Shown here: positions 26,191 to 38,000 of the stretch, piece by piece
Numbering within the stretch: position 1 is the stretch's first letter
Layout: each line of letters starts with the position of its first letter
Assembly (NCBI RefSeq): GCF_900090045.1
Contig: NW_021638318.1
Location: 1-43,071 of the forward strand
Source: Plasmodium malariae
Lineage: Eukaryota; Apicomplexa; Aconoidasida; Haemosporida; Plasmodiidae
Reading direction: 5' to 3'
Length of the DNA: 43,071 nt
Notes under the pieces: model-generated
What the model was told of the DNA's origin: nothing
The model's input: only the letters and a program-made list of their open reading frames with translations
Database searches by the model: none
Made by a program: the position numbers and the translations under genes

Positions 26191-27175
26191 TTATCTTTGT
26201 CTGAACTTTATTCTTTCATATTTTTTAACTTTTCTATGATAATAAACAACCCTTGATATAAAGGTTATGCCTAATATTAAAAACGGTAAGCCATATATTA
26301 GGATTCTAAATAATCTTCCTAACACGCACGATTCAGATGCAGTGGTACAGATGGATGAGTTTGATACAATGGGCTTCCAAAACCATTCCGACTCTTTCAG
26401 CGATACATATACTGCATTCAGCCACCCACTTTTTCCCCATTCTTTCAAAATTTTCCAAAATCCTATTGCATCCCACAACGCTTTTCCATCTACCAAACCC
26501 CACGATAAATCTACTATGGGCAGTACTGATAACAAAAAGAACATTAATAAAGGTAAAACAAATAGTAGTACACATTTTTTACGTATTATTTTTCTGTAGG
26601 ACGTTTTACTAATTGCCTTGTTGTTTTTAAGAAAATCCATATAATCCATTTCTTTGAATATTTTTTTTTCAAAGTAGGAATAATTTTTTGTTTCAAACAT
26701 ACACTTATTTTTTTTCATATATGATTTACAGTTTCCTTTAAATTCTGATGGACTTCCATTTGAATGTTTTCTTTTTCCAGTGTACCCTTCCATATTATTA
26801 GATATATCTTTTTTTTTCGTCATTCCATTATTTGTCATTTCCTCTTTTAAACCTAAGGCATTTGAATATTTATCCTGTTTATATTTTGACAGTATACGAT
26901 ATGTTGTTCCATGAATTTTTCTACTATAAATGTAATTTTCATCCAAGTATTTATTAAATGTACTCTAAAAAATCAAAAAAGAAATGAATATCAAAAAAAT
27001 AAATAATATCACACTAAAAAAATAATTACGAAAATAAAACAAAAAAAAACTAGAATAACACAAATATATTTAAATAATAATATCGTACCATATAGATGTA
27101 AATATAACATATCCAACTTAAAAGGGTAAACTTAGGAATTTTAATAAATAACTGTGACTTTATTTTTTTTTCCAT
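26191..27175 (-). CDS. fam-l-type exported two-transmembrane protein
   Basis: Exon 1 is 27175-27089 (29 codons, starting MEKKIKSQLFIKIPKFTLL, a signal sequence). The donor is GTACGA, the intron 124 nt, the acceptor ttttttag, and exon 2 is 26964-26191, phase 0, giving 286 residues. The junction reads M then STFNKYLDE, the family's usual text. Next come TYRILSKYKQDKYSN (R52, export-type RxL), NYSYFEKKIFKEMDYMDFL, membrane segment 1 (about 160-180), a loop with seven tryptophans (about residues 184-225) and two cysteines (CTTASESC), membrane segment 2 (about 249-270) and the tail YYHRKVKKYERIKF. The frame is fully intact, so it is the best candidate for a working gene here. Family knowledge: an exported P. 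malariae family of unknown function. The 'l' label rests on the YYH-K-KKYE tail and on memory. The pseudogene 3.5 kb downstream on the same strand is fam-m-type, so the two may be an l/m doublet. Confidence 0.87.
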
Positions 27176-27982
27176 TATATAGAACTTTAATATAGAAATA
27201 CACTAAGTAAGGATATAATAAACAAAATATGGTACTCTTTTAAAAATAAAATATACAATTACTTTTTATTTAATCTGTTTTTCATATTTTTTTGTAAAAA
27301 CATAATGAAAACTATATAACTATAATTTTTTTTACAACTGAAATAATCAAATGTAAATTTAAATGTATATTATAAATTTTTTATCTTAACTATATGTACA
27401 TAAAAATAAAATTAATTAAAATGAAATTATTTAAATTAATTAATAAATATACAAAATATGTAAATTATTAATTTAATACAGTATATTAAGAAATATTTAT
27501 TAATTATTTTCAAAACAAAATAAAAAACAATATATTTTAATTCTTAATACGTCGAAAATTGAATATATAGAGAACGTAGAGAATGTAAATAATGCTTTGC
27601 TCTATATTTTAATAGAATATTACTGTTTTTATTGATACTTTTCTATTAATATTTTTAACATAACAATTGTATTTTTGTAAAACTTGTTATGCCTATTAAA
27701 TTATTAATTATTATAACAATATAATAATAGTAGTAACAAATGAAGAAAAAAATAAACTGTACGACCTTTTCTATCATTTTTTAATAGCTGATATTAGTTA
27801 ATAGGTAAATTTATGCATTTCTTTTATGGAAAATAATATATTTTAAATATAAAATATACAACATAGGAACTAATTCACAAAAAATACTTACTTTAAACGC
27901 AAATAAGAATTTATATTTTATCGCTACTATTATTTTTTAAATGGAATAATTTTTAATTATATATTTATTTATATTAACATTT

Positions 27983-27998
27983 CTAAATGCAAATTTTG
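27983..27998 (-). promoter_or_regulatory. Shared upstream element, copy at the fam-l-type gene
   Basis: The plus-strand text ctaaatgcaaattttg lies 808 bp upstream of the start codon and differs from the 19027/35791 16-mer at two positions. An alignable T-rich block follows. Confidence 0.4.
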
Positions 27999-28060
27999 TA
28001 AATTTAAGGATATTATTCAATTTTTTATTTTTTTATACATATATATTTTAGCAGTAATAT

Positions 28061-28079
28061 AAAAAAAAAAAAAAAAAAA
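28061..28079 (+). repeat. Poly(A) tract, 19 bases
   Basis: Homopolymer of 19 A just beyond the shared upstream block of the fam-l-type gene. Confidence 0.9.
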
Positions 28080-30683
28080 CTATGAAGTAATTGCCATATA
28101 AAATATACTAAATCCTAATAACTTTGGTTCACTCATATATTTGCATAATAATAATTGGAATAAAAAGAAATTTTTATTTTTGTTACTAATTTATTTTGTA
28201 ATAAATATTAAATTAATTCGTATATTATATTATTAAATACACTGTTATGCAAGTGTAATCAAAATATAATAAATGTATTTTTTCTTTGATTGGTAAAACT
28301 TCATAATAATCAAATTAATTGTCTACCATGTATGTAACCATTACAAATTAAAATTTAATTATCAATTTTTGAATATATAGTAATAATAACTTGAATCTGA
28401 ACCTACAAGAGTTAACACAAGCTTATGTCATATAAGAAAAGAATTTGGCTTCATAAAATATCATAACTTTTAATATTTATTAAGATAAAAATATATAATT
28501 AAAAAACATAAAAACTTGTATTAACAAGGTTGTTAATTTTGCTAAGTATATATTTAAAAAATATTGATATTAAGGTATCAATGGCCAATTATATGTTTTT
28601 AAAAAGGCTGAAATATTTAAGGTGTTTCATGTTCTAATTTATATATATTCAAAAATACTTAGCATATGATTAATAAATCTAATAATTATCTAAGTGGGAC
28701 TTTCAATATGAACTTATAGTAGAGCAATTTCAACAAAATTAGAGATTAATAATGTTAAAATTCCATAAATAAATTTCTTACAAAACAGTATAATATATCT
28801 TTATTTATAATATAGAGATTTATATTTAAATTATAATATATTAGAGGTTATAGCATTGTCAAAACCTCTATAACAATTTTATGATGTACTTATATATGTA
28901 ATGTTCATACTATTAAAAACTTATATAATTTAAAAGTTAATTAAATTTTTAAAAAAATTCCTATACATTAATATAATATATTTATATTTTTGCACATAAC
29001 CACATTTCTATTACTGTTGACATAAAAACAAAAATAAAAAAATATCAATAAAAAAAAATGAATAAATAGTTGTCTATATAAAATGATATTATGGAAGAAA
29101 ATGTATTTATTCATAAATTTACTTAATTATTATTTAGTAATTAATTAATTTTCATTATAAAAATATTATTAATTTTTAATAAGATATATGTTATATTAGA
29201 CAGAATAAAATAAGTGACGGTTGCATGATATGCTTTAATGTCAACTTAATATTATTTCAGAAAATTTATTCTACAAATATAGTCAAAAACAAAAAGTGTA
29301 TTATATAAATATTATTATTTATTCTTTTTTTTTTAAATGTAGATATCTATGTAACGTTTATAAAACATATTTATATACGATAAATATGTGCGTTAAAGAA
29401 TAAAATTATATATGAGCATTATTTCATTTATTCATTTATAAAACGTTATGAATTCTAAAATAGATATATTTTATTAATAATTCATTCATAACAGTAAAAT
29501 ATATTTTTATATTTGGGAAATCTTTTACTTAAACTATAAAAAAAAATATAAAAAACTAATAAATATATTCACATATTAAATAAGTTATAAAATATATATT
29601 TCTGAAATAATTCGTTTTCATCTATTATTTTTTAAGTATACGTTTAAATAGTAAATACATATGAACAAAAAAAAAGCACAAGTATTTAATTTTATTATGA
29701 GATGATCAGTATGATATTCTAAAACTGCAAATAAAAAGTAATAAACTCCTTTAAAAGATTCTTCAATTATAATCTAACAACAGTATAAACATAGAAAATT
29801 CAAAATAATTTTATCAAAGTTACAAATGCAAATTGTATAATTACAGGACTGAAGCTTTAGTTAATCTAAATTTTTAAATATTAAATTAAATAACCCCATA
29901 TATTTACAATAAACATATACAAAAAATTTTACTCATATATTTTTTTCATAATAAATCATATATTTTATTATGAAGTTTGAGTAATATTTATATCACATTT
30001 TTATAAAGCAAAAAAATATATATATATATCCTAAAATGTTTTATTAAATTACTCTAAATAAATACATTTTTATATGAAAATATATAAAGAAGAAAAATGT
30101 TATATATATCTATATATTTTCTTATATAATTTTTTAGATCAATATATATTATCATTTTTCCATGTTTTTACAATGTATTTATATACATGCAACAAAGAAT
30201 ATACTTTAGAACATAATTTCTTAAAGCAAATAGTACATATTCACTGCTTACATAGAAAAAAAAAAATTCTGAAAACTATATATTCATTATTAATACGATG
30301 TAAATTCTTTTTCTGCTATATTATTTGTATATTTAATGAATTTTATCAGTATATATGTAACCACTGGCATACTTAAAATAAATGTTAACCATTCAATTAT
30401 CTTTATATCAGAAGATATATACAAAATATAATCATACATATTATCAGGTAACGATCATTAAGACAAACAGAAACATAATTTTCTAAAATAAACAAAGCAA
30501 AGATGAATAAAAAAAGTATTACATGTAGAACAAATATCAAAAGTATACTCATACATCCTAAAAGTTTTAAACTTTTTTTCTTTGTAGTATCTTTACATTT
30601 TCTGTATTAATATATAGAACTAAATCTCATATATAATAAATTTCTTAATAAACTATATTTCGTTCCAAATGGATTATACATAA

Positions 30684-30921
30684 TTATGTGGATTTCTTGA
30701 ATAATCTTTTAGATCTAGCTCTTGAATTGTCTTTATACTTAGGTTCATATTCCGATGTACAAATGTCTTTACTTTCTGAATCATCACACACATTTGTTGG
30801 TAACTTATCTTTAAATACTATATTTTTTTTTTCATTTCATTTTCTGAAAATATCCAATCAAACATTTAATACAATCTATTAATTGTGTTGTTCTTATTTT
30901 ATAAACAATTATGGAAAATAC
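30684..30921 (-). pseudogene. Orphan terminal exon, frame-slipped, family unknown
   Basis: On the minus strand a good acceptor (ttttcctttctag) precedes an exon at 30921. It reads VFSIIVYKIRTTQLIDC and IKCLIGYFQKMK, then meets a stop at an AAATGA/poly(A) stretch near 30835-30845. The text resumes one frame over as NEKKNIVFKDKLPTNVC, DDSESKDICTSEYEPKYKD and NSRARSKRLFKKST, ending at TAA 30686-30684. The second part is charged, balanced in composition and unlike random AT-rich frames. One indel separates the frames; a 10-A run lies beside it. I do not recognise the gene. It looks like the cytoplasmic end of a membrane protein. Possible upstream pieces are at about 31010-31100 (ICSFYLTCAYTNTL) and in the ATG frame 31526-31281 (MERSNMMIF), but I cannot connect them with confidence. 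Confidence 0.5.
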
Positions 30922-31728
30922 CTAGAAAGGAAAAAAACGTTTTAATTATTTATAATAAAATAAATTTATAAGCACATAAACAAATTATTATATAAATATA
31001 TACATAACAATAAGCAACAAAGCTTAGAAAAACAATTTTCTGAGACGTAACAATTTTACTAGTGTATTGGTATAAGCACATGTTAAATAAAAAGAACAAA
31101 TGAGATAGATTTAATTAAAATAAAATATTTTTTATTTTCATTTATGATGCAAATATTTCAGGTTATAATACTTTTGAATAGATACAAAGTTACTTAATAC
31201 TCAATACGTTCTAATTAAGGTCTAGTATTACATAGATTAATATATTATCATTTTTTCATTTTAACAAAGAATTAAATTCCTTATATAAAATACAAATATA
31301 AAGAATAATATATAATAGATAATTTTAAAAACTTTTTCGTACATATAACCAATAATATATTATTTATAAGAAAATTAGCATTAATTAAAATAAATTTTAC
31401 TGGAACTTTTTTTGTTAAATAAATTCTCAGGCTATATATGTATATTAATTTTCTATTAAAATAATTTAAAATATTTACTATTAATAATTTTGACGAAGAG
31501 AATATCATCATATTACTTCTTTCCATTTTAAACTTTTATAATTCATATTTAAAAAATAAAATATATATCCTGTATAGGAATATTATCATATTTTAGTATT
31601 ATAGCTACGGTGTTTGCTTTTTGTATCCTATAAATAAATGTAATTTTGGGTACTTATTGTACTTTTTAAATTTTAATTTATAATTAAAAACACAAAATTT
31701 TGTATTAAATATAATATTATGAAAAGAT

Positions 31729-31746
31729 AAAAAAAAAAAAAAAAAA
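31729..31746 (+). repeat. Poly(A) tract, 18 bases
   Basis: Homopolymer of 18 A in intergenic DNA. Confidence 0.9.
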
Positions 31747-33312
31747 CAATAAAAATTTTTATCGAACAAAATTTAGGCTAACACAAGGAATATACCTAAG
31801 ATATATCGAAATTTATATGAACCTTTTTTTTAAAAAGTTCATTCTTGGATTAAATACTCTTAAAAATTTCTTTTAATTCAAAAAGAGAAATTAAAATTAA
31901 CAGCTCTATAACATAGTAACAAATTATAATAAAAATAACATTAGAATTATTATATAATTTAAATATATATATTTTATTTTTAACTAATAGTATAATATTT
32001 AAATTCAATAATTCACTTATTTTCCTTTATTATTATTTTTTTTTTAAATATAATAAATTTATGTGTTTCTTAAAAATGTAAATAATAATAAATAAAAAAG
32101 ATAGTAAAAGTAAATTTAATAAAAGAAAATGCTTCGTCATATTGATCAATGAAAAAATATTTAGATAAAATTATATTTTAAAATAGTGTGGTATGATAAC
32201 ATGTAATAAAATTATGGAAAAAATGTTATATTAAATATTTACCTTAAAATATTATAAATGAGAGAAGGTTATATTAATTTTTTAATCATATATGTGCAAA
32301 TGCTACCGATATTCTAATAATAAATAAAAAATTCTATTCATTGAATGAAAAAGAAATAATTTAGGTGTTTTATAAAATAATATTTATAAAAAAAAAAAAT
32401 ATTCATATACTAGTATGTTTATTTGTTCTTATTTATTTCACCTAAATACTGGAAATTATTATGAATAGATTATATAATAAATATATTACTTTGAAAAAAC
32501 AAATAATAAGTACTTATTCATTTAACTAAACTTTTTACACTTTTAAGAAAAAGTTAATTAAAAGAAAAAAAAAGTAACTTTGTGAAATATGCAAATACCA
32601 CAATAACCATCATTATAAAATATATCTTCTAAAAACTGTCTAAAATTATAATATGTATATATATAATTATTACAAATATATTTTAACATAGACATTTAAG
32701 AAATTTTTATGAAAAGTTATTAAATCAACAATTAAAAAATTATAATAAAAAATTACCTATTCATTCATATATTGGTAATTAATAGATGTATTGAAAATTA
32801 GGAATATCTTTAATATTTACATAATAGTACTTTAAATAATTCCAGTACATGTAATATATTTCTGATAAATGAAATGAACCCTAATTCTAAATATTAAATA
32901 TTCACTTATAAATTATATACAAAAAAAGAGTAATTTATGTTTACTCTATTTAAAAAATAAGTGTTATGAATATGAAAATATCAATAATTGTCAATTACAA
33001 CTATATATATTTATTCATTTTTAGAATAGTATTAATATTTTAATTTATAAATTTTTAGGACAAAATAGAAAATAACACAAATATATAATTATTTATTTAC
33101 ACATAATATCATGACAGTAGAATTGTATCCATTCATTTTTATTATTCGTCTTGAAAATTTTTTCTTTTTCATATATACAAAGAACGTTTCTAAATTTACT
33201 ATTAATAAATATAATAATTAAACATATTACATAATAATAACTAATTAAAATTAACCCATTATTAAAATCCTTTATTATCTTAATTCATAAAAATAATTTA
33301 TGGTATATTTAT

Positions 33313-33350
33313 TTATAAATATTTGATATAATACATATTTAAGTAATTTT
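33313..33350 (+). repeat. Conserved 3'-flank segment, copy 2
   Basis: Matches 25358-25395 at 34 of 38 positions and lies about 0.8 kb beyond the stop of the fam-like pseudogene at 34,163. Confidence 0.4.
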
Positions 33351-34162
33351 GCAAGTACAAAGTACGCACACACATAGAAACGATAATAGTATGGCAACTT
33401 TTTTTTATTCATAATTTAATTTCAAAGAATTACAAACCAAAAATTATTAAAAAAATATATAACCAATATCTAATAAAGATATTATTTTATAATATATTTA
33501 TATTTTACCTTTTAAAACATGAAATAGTTCTAAACATTTATTAAGGAGCTACGTACTATAAATATACTTATTTCATGTTATAAAAAATCTTTAAAAGAAT
33601 ATGTTTTATGCTTATATATAAGTAATAAGTAAATACATATATATATATATTAATGCAACCAAATGTTTGCCCTTTGTTCTATTAAAATGGAGACATTATC
33701 ATCCTTATTTCAAAACTAATAATAGTCCTATTAGAATTATACGAAATAACTAATCATTCTGTATTATAGAAACGTAAAAAATTCAAACAAACACGTTTTC
33801 TTTTCTAATACAGATTATATCACATCTATAAAATCACATAAAATAAGCTATTATATATTAATTTGAACCTAAAAATATGCACTGTTCATAATAATCTATC
33901 TAAATATACAGTTATACACACCCTCGGAATGATATTTAATTAAAATGAAGCAATACTATAAAATATATATTCAAAGGCACTAAAACATTCAAATCCTTAA
34001 AAATACTAATAGAACATTTATTTTCTCTTGTTTATCAAAAATTATAGATATGTATAAGTACATTTATGTAATTTAATGAATTATACATATGTTTATTAAG
34101 TAAATAAATATATAGCATTAATTTATTCATATTATTCCGTACTCTATAAAAAAATATATCTT

Positions 34163-35007
34163 TTATCCATTCAAAACTTTCTTCTTTAAAATTCTTTTAT
34201 GTTTAATAAGTTTTATATAAATAAAAGATAACCATATTATGAATATGACAATTTATATATCATATAATACAAGAAATAAAGTAAAATCATAATGTTGATC
34301 TTGTCCAGCAGTTATTTTTTGAAAAGTACCATATATTGCAGTTCCTAATGATACTAATAACACTCACAAAAATACTACAGTAGGTATAAACAATTTATGT
34401 CCTAATATTTTAAGTACTAATTTTTGGTAAACCTTATTTCTAATTGATGCATTTTTTTTTCTAATAAAATCTGCGTAATCAAGATGCTTGAAAAAATTTC
34501 TTTCAATATGAGATAATTTTTCCTTTTTCCATATATTACTTTTTTTTTACCTTATATTGTTTATTGAATTCTTCATATAATGAACTTCATCTTGATTGTG
34601 CGTTTGTTTGTTTGTACCCATTTCTGTTGTTTGATATAACTTTTCCGTAATACTAATCACAGTTAGGTATACGTTGTTGTGGTTCTACAAAATTTAAAAC
34701 ACCTTTTTCTTCACATTTTGTGATTAATCGAAAATTTCTTAAATGTAATTTTTTATTATACCTATGCTCTCTCACCCGTATATTAAACGTAATCTTATAA
34801 AAAAAAATTAAATATTTATTATTGAAAAGATTGTATAATTTCCTTCTAGACATTGATATTAATAAGACAATGATTCGCAAATATAAAAAATATAACTTTC
34901 CTTAAAATACAATTTTTTACCTCTTCAATGTAAAATTGACTTATCCAAGTTAAAAGGATAAACTTAGCAATTTTAATAAAAAGGTATGATGTAATTTTTT
35001 GTTATAG
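34163..35007 (-). pseudogene. fam-l/m-like pseudogene, start codon lost
   Basis: The first exon is recognisable at 35007-34921 (LFIKIAKFILLTWISQF, then a GTAAAA donor), 29 codons long like its relatives. However, the ATG position reads CTA and the second codon TAA. The 127-nt intron and its AG acceptor survive; exon 2 begins at 34793 with ITFNIRVREHRYN and LRNFRLITKCEEKGVLN, the export-type motif region (R51). A TAG after IPNCD and a frame change interrupt it. Later text in another frame reads IERNFFKHLDYADFIRKKN, then the first membrane segment (LFIPTVVFL, TGA, VLLVSLG), a short loop, and the second segment interrupted by TAA (FLVLYDI, stop, IVIFIIW). The tail KLIKHKRILKKKVLNG ends at 34163. 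At least five lesions make it clearly dead. The short loop and basic KHK tail resemble the gene at 17,417-18,255. Confidence 0.8.
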
Positions 35008-38000
35008 GATATGTAATTTTAAAATTGTATTATATTCAGCAGGAAGACAACAATACTATAATATTTTTTAAATTATATGGGATACTATATTTATTTATAA
35101 AATCATAATATAATATATATAACTAAATTGATTTTTACGATAGATACAAAATATACAAACTTTAAAAATATATTATATTATTTTTATTTTAGCGTTATGT
35201 ATAAAAAGTTAATTTTAATAAATATAATATAATTTGTATTCATTCATAAATATTTAAAATGTACAATTATATTATTTAATATTGCACAGATATTATATAA
35301 TTTTATTTTTATTTCATTTCAAAGTACAAAAGATAAATGTGATTACTTAATATTTATAAATATTCTAATGATACAAAATATAGAATATATAGGATGTATA
35401 TTAAGTATACTTCTATAAAAAAAGATGTGATATAGAATATTAATGGAGTTTTGCTATTAATAATTCTAGTTTTATAAATATTATATTTTCAAAAATCTTA
35501 TTCTTAGTAAAATACTATTAGAACAATACAATAATAGTCATAACATATAAAAATAATACTATTTCGTTGAAATTTTAGTGCTTTAATGTTTACAGTGCTC
35601 CATTAGTTTCCGCGTATATAATATGCATTTTTTTATGGTCCATAATACATTTAAATAATCTAATATATAAAATTCTACATAATGTAAAAAATAATATGTA
35701 TTTCAATGGTATGTAAAGACTAATTCAATATTTTTGTAAAATAAATTTTGAAAGTTATAATTGTAATTATCCTAATCTATACAACATTTTCTAAATGAAA
35801 ATTTTTATACAAATTTTTTTTAATTTTTTAGTTTTTTAATTAAATACATATATTTAGAAGAAATGTAAATATAATAAAAAGAAAAAAAAATCAGTAATGT
35901 ATTATTAATCTATTAGTTTAATATTTTCTATTCATATAAAATTAAAATAATAATTCCAGTTTTCGATCTTTTATAACGTAGTATACATTAATATGTACGA
36001 CATTATTTTAATCGTTATTATGTGAAAAAAAAATAAAGTATTTTTTTTTAAGTTATCATTTTAATAACTTTTTTTTAATAAATACCTATAATTATTCAGA
36101 CTTAAATAATTTATTAAATTTTTTTTATTTTTTTTACTAGTATTCCATTTTTAATGAAAAAAACTATATTAAAATTCATATTCTTAAATTTTATTCACAA
36201 TAATGCCTTTTCAGAATAGATGTAAAATTATAGAGATATATGGTTAATATAAATATTTTAAAATAATTCAATAACAAAAATTTATATAAAAAGCATAAAT
36301 CGTTGATCCGTTTATAATTAATATATGTAATATTCATTATCTAATGAACATATATGTTAACTATCTATCTCTTTAATATTTATATTAACAATTATATACT
36401 ATTCTAAAAATATAATTTCTTGTAAATATATATCATATCGTAATAATAAATCATAATAGAAAGTTAATTATAATGTTATAGTGACTTTTATATTCACAAG
36501 CATTCACGTATTTTATAATTAAAGACAAACAGATTCCTATTAATTATAGTATTTATAGTTAACATTAATTCAAAAGGTTAAAAATGGAAAAATAAAATAC
36601 AAATAAAAAATAATATATATGTAATAATAACTTTACATAAATAATTATAGTTCTCTCACAACTATTAATAGTTATATTATAGTGCTACACTTGTTTCAAT
36701 AATTTCATTGCCCACACATTGAGAATTCGTTTTTAATTAGTATACATAACTTAAATTATGAAATAATAATTGTATAATAAATTAATGTGTATAATAACTA
36801 AATGAATAAATTTTTTTTTTCTTGTATTATAAAATTCTTCTAATTAGCATATGATTATTTCATATAATATTTATGCATATTTTTCAAATAATAATATAAT
36901 CCTTTGTATTATTAGTAAATTTTAAACCAATTAATAAAAATATCCTATAGGAATTTTATTTTTGATTGTAGTGAACTAATTTTTAAAAAAATGTTTAATT
37001 TTACTTATTAGGTTATAATGTAATATTGAAAAAAATAATAAAAAGTTTTTATAAATTATATTTAATTAAAATGTAATAAATTATTAAATGAAAGTTTACA
37101 AAAAAAAAGAAAATAAATAAAATATAAAAAAACTGTGCAAAAAAAATAAATGTATATAATATATTTACCAGTTTTAAAAGTACCAAAAAGCAAATATATG
37201 ACACATACGTTAAATAAATACATAAATGATTTTTTTTTATCAAATAATTCAATTTATAAATATTTGTACGTATGTTAATGACAAACTACATTTTAATCTA
37301 AGCGACTTTTTAATAAATAATTACTTCATTAACATGTATTTTAATTATTATATTAAATTTCTTTTTAAGTATTTTTTAATGTTTTTATATTTTTTTACTA
37401 TAACAGTATAATTTGAATTTTTTTCTTTTTAACTTTGAGAGATATAAATATAAAATATATTTATATAAATAATTTGTAATGGAACTTCAAATAAAACTTT
37501 ATTTAAATTATATCAACAAATTAAAGTAATGCATCATTTTTTAAAGATAATTCTTTAAATTTTTGTGTATCATAATTATTTAATTTTTCTGTTTATATAC
37601 TTATAAAAATAATTCTCTTAAATTTTTGTCCAATTATTTTTTTTAAATTATTGTATTCTATACATTTGTATTGTATCATAATAATAATTACCATGTTATA
37701 ATAATAAAATATTTCAATAAGTCTTTTAAATTCATATTACCTTACGAGTATATTTAATGAATACCTTATGTAATATACCGATTATTATATACATAAGCAC
37801 TGTTTTATATATATAAAAGCAATGTTCTCCAAATTCAAGAATATTTTTATCAAAAAAATATTGTAAAATAAAAACATATAAACTAGGTTGAAAACTTAAA
37901 ATATCTGTATATGGATAATAGTTTTATCCTTAACATAATTTGATAATTATGAATTGTCTTTTTATAAATATAATCTTTCAGTTATTATTCTATCAATTAT

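Larger units (their letters stand above)
27176..30683. other. Intergenic AT-rich region
   Basis: About 3.5 kb with the 5' flank of the fam-l-type gene, including the shared upstream element at 27983-27998 and a poly(A) run at 28061-28079. The plus-strand frame 30074-30376 is Ile/Tyr/Phe/Cys-rich with no recognisable motif. I see nothing else. Confidence 0.55.
30922..34162. other. Intergenic AT-rich region
   Basis: About 3.2 kb. It may hold upstream exons of the orphan terminal exon (31010-31100 and 31281-31526, both uncertain), a poly(A) run (31729-31746), and a segment at 33313-33350 resembling 25358-25395. Otherwise I see nothing. Confidence 0.5.

Noticed and set aside
26267..26612. Overlapping open frames of 110 and 91 codons on the plus strand and 80 codons on the minus strand
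   Set aside because: They overlap the fam-l-type main exon in other frames. The local drop in AT content makes long chance frames likely, and none has a family motif.
30074..30376. 100-codon plus-strand frame
   Set aside because: Long, but dominated by Ile, Tyr, Phe and Cys codons expected from AT-rich DNA; no recognisable domain or exon partner.
30688..30882. 64-codon plus-strand frame
   Set aside because: Antisense to the orphan terminal exon, whose minus-strand reading has the more coding-like composition and a proper acceptor.
37049..37411. Two overlapping frames on opposite strands (67 and 61 codons)
   Set aside because: Phe/Ile/Tyr/Leu-dominated chance frames in AT-rich DNA; no motif, no start context, no splice sites.
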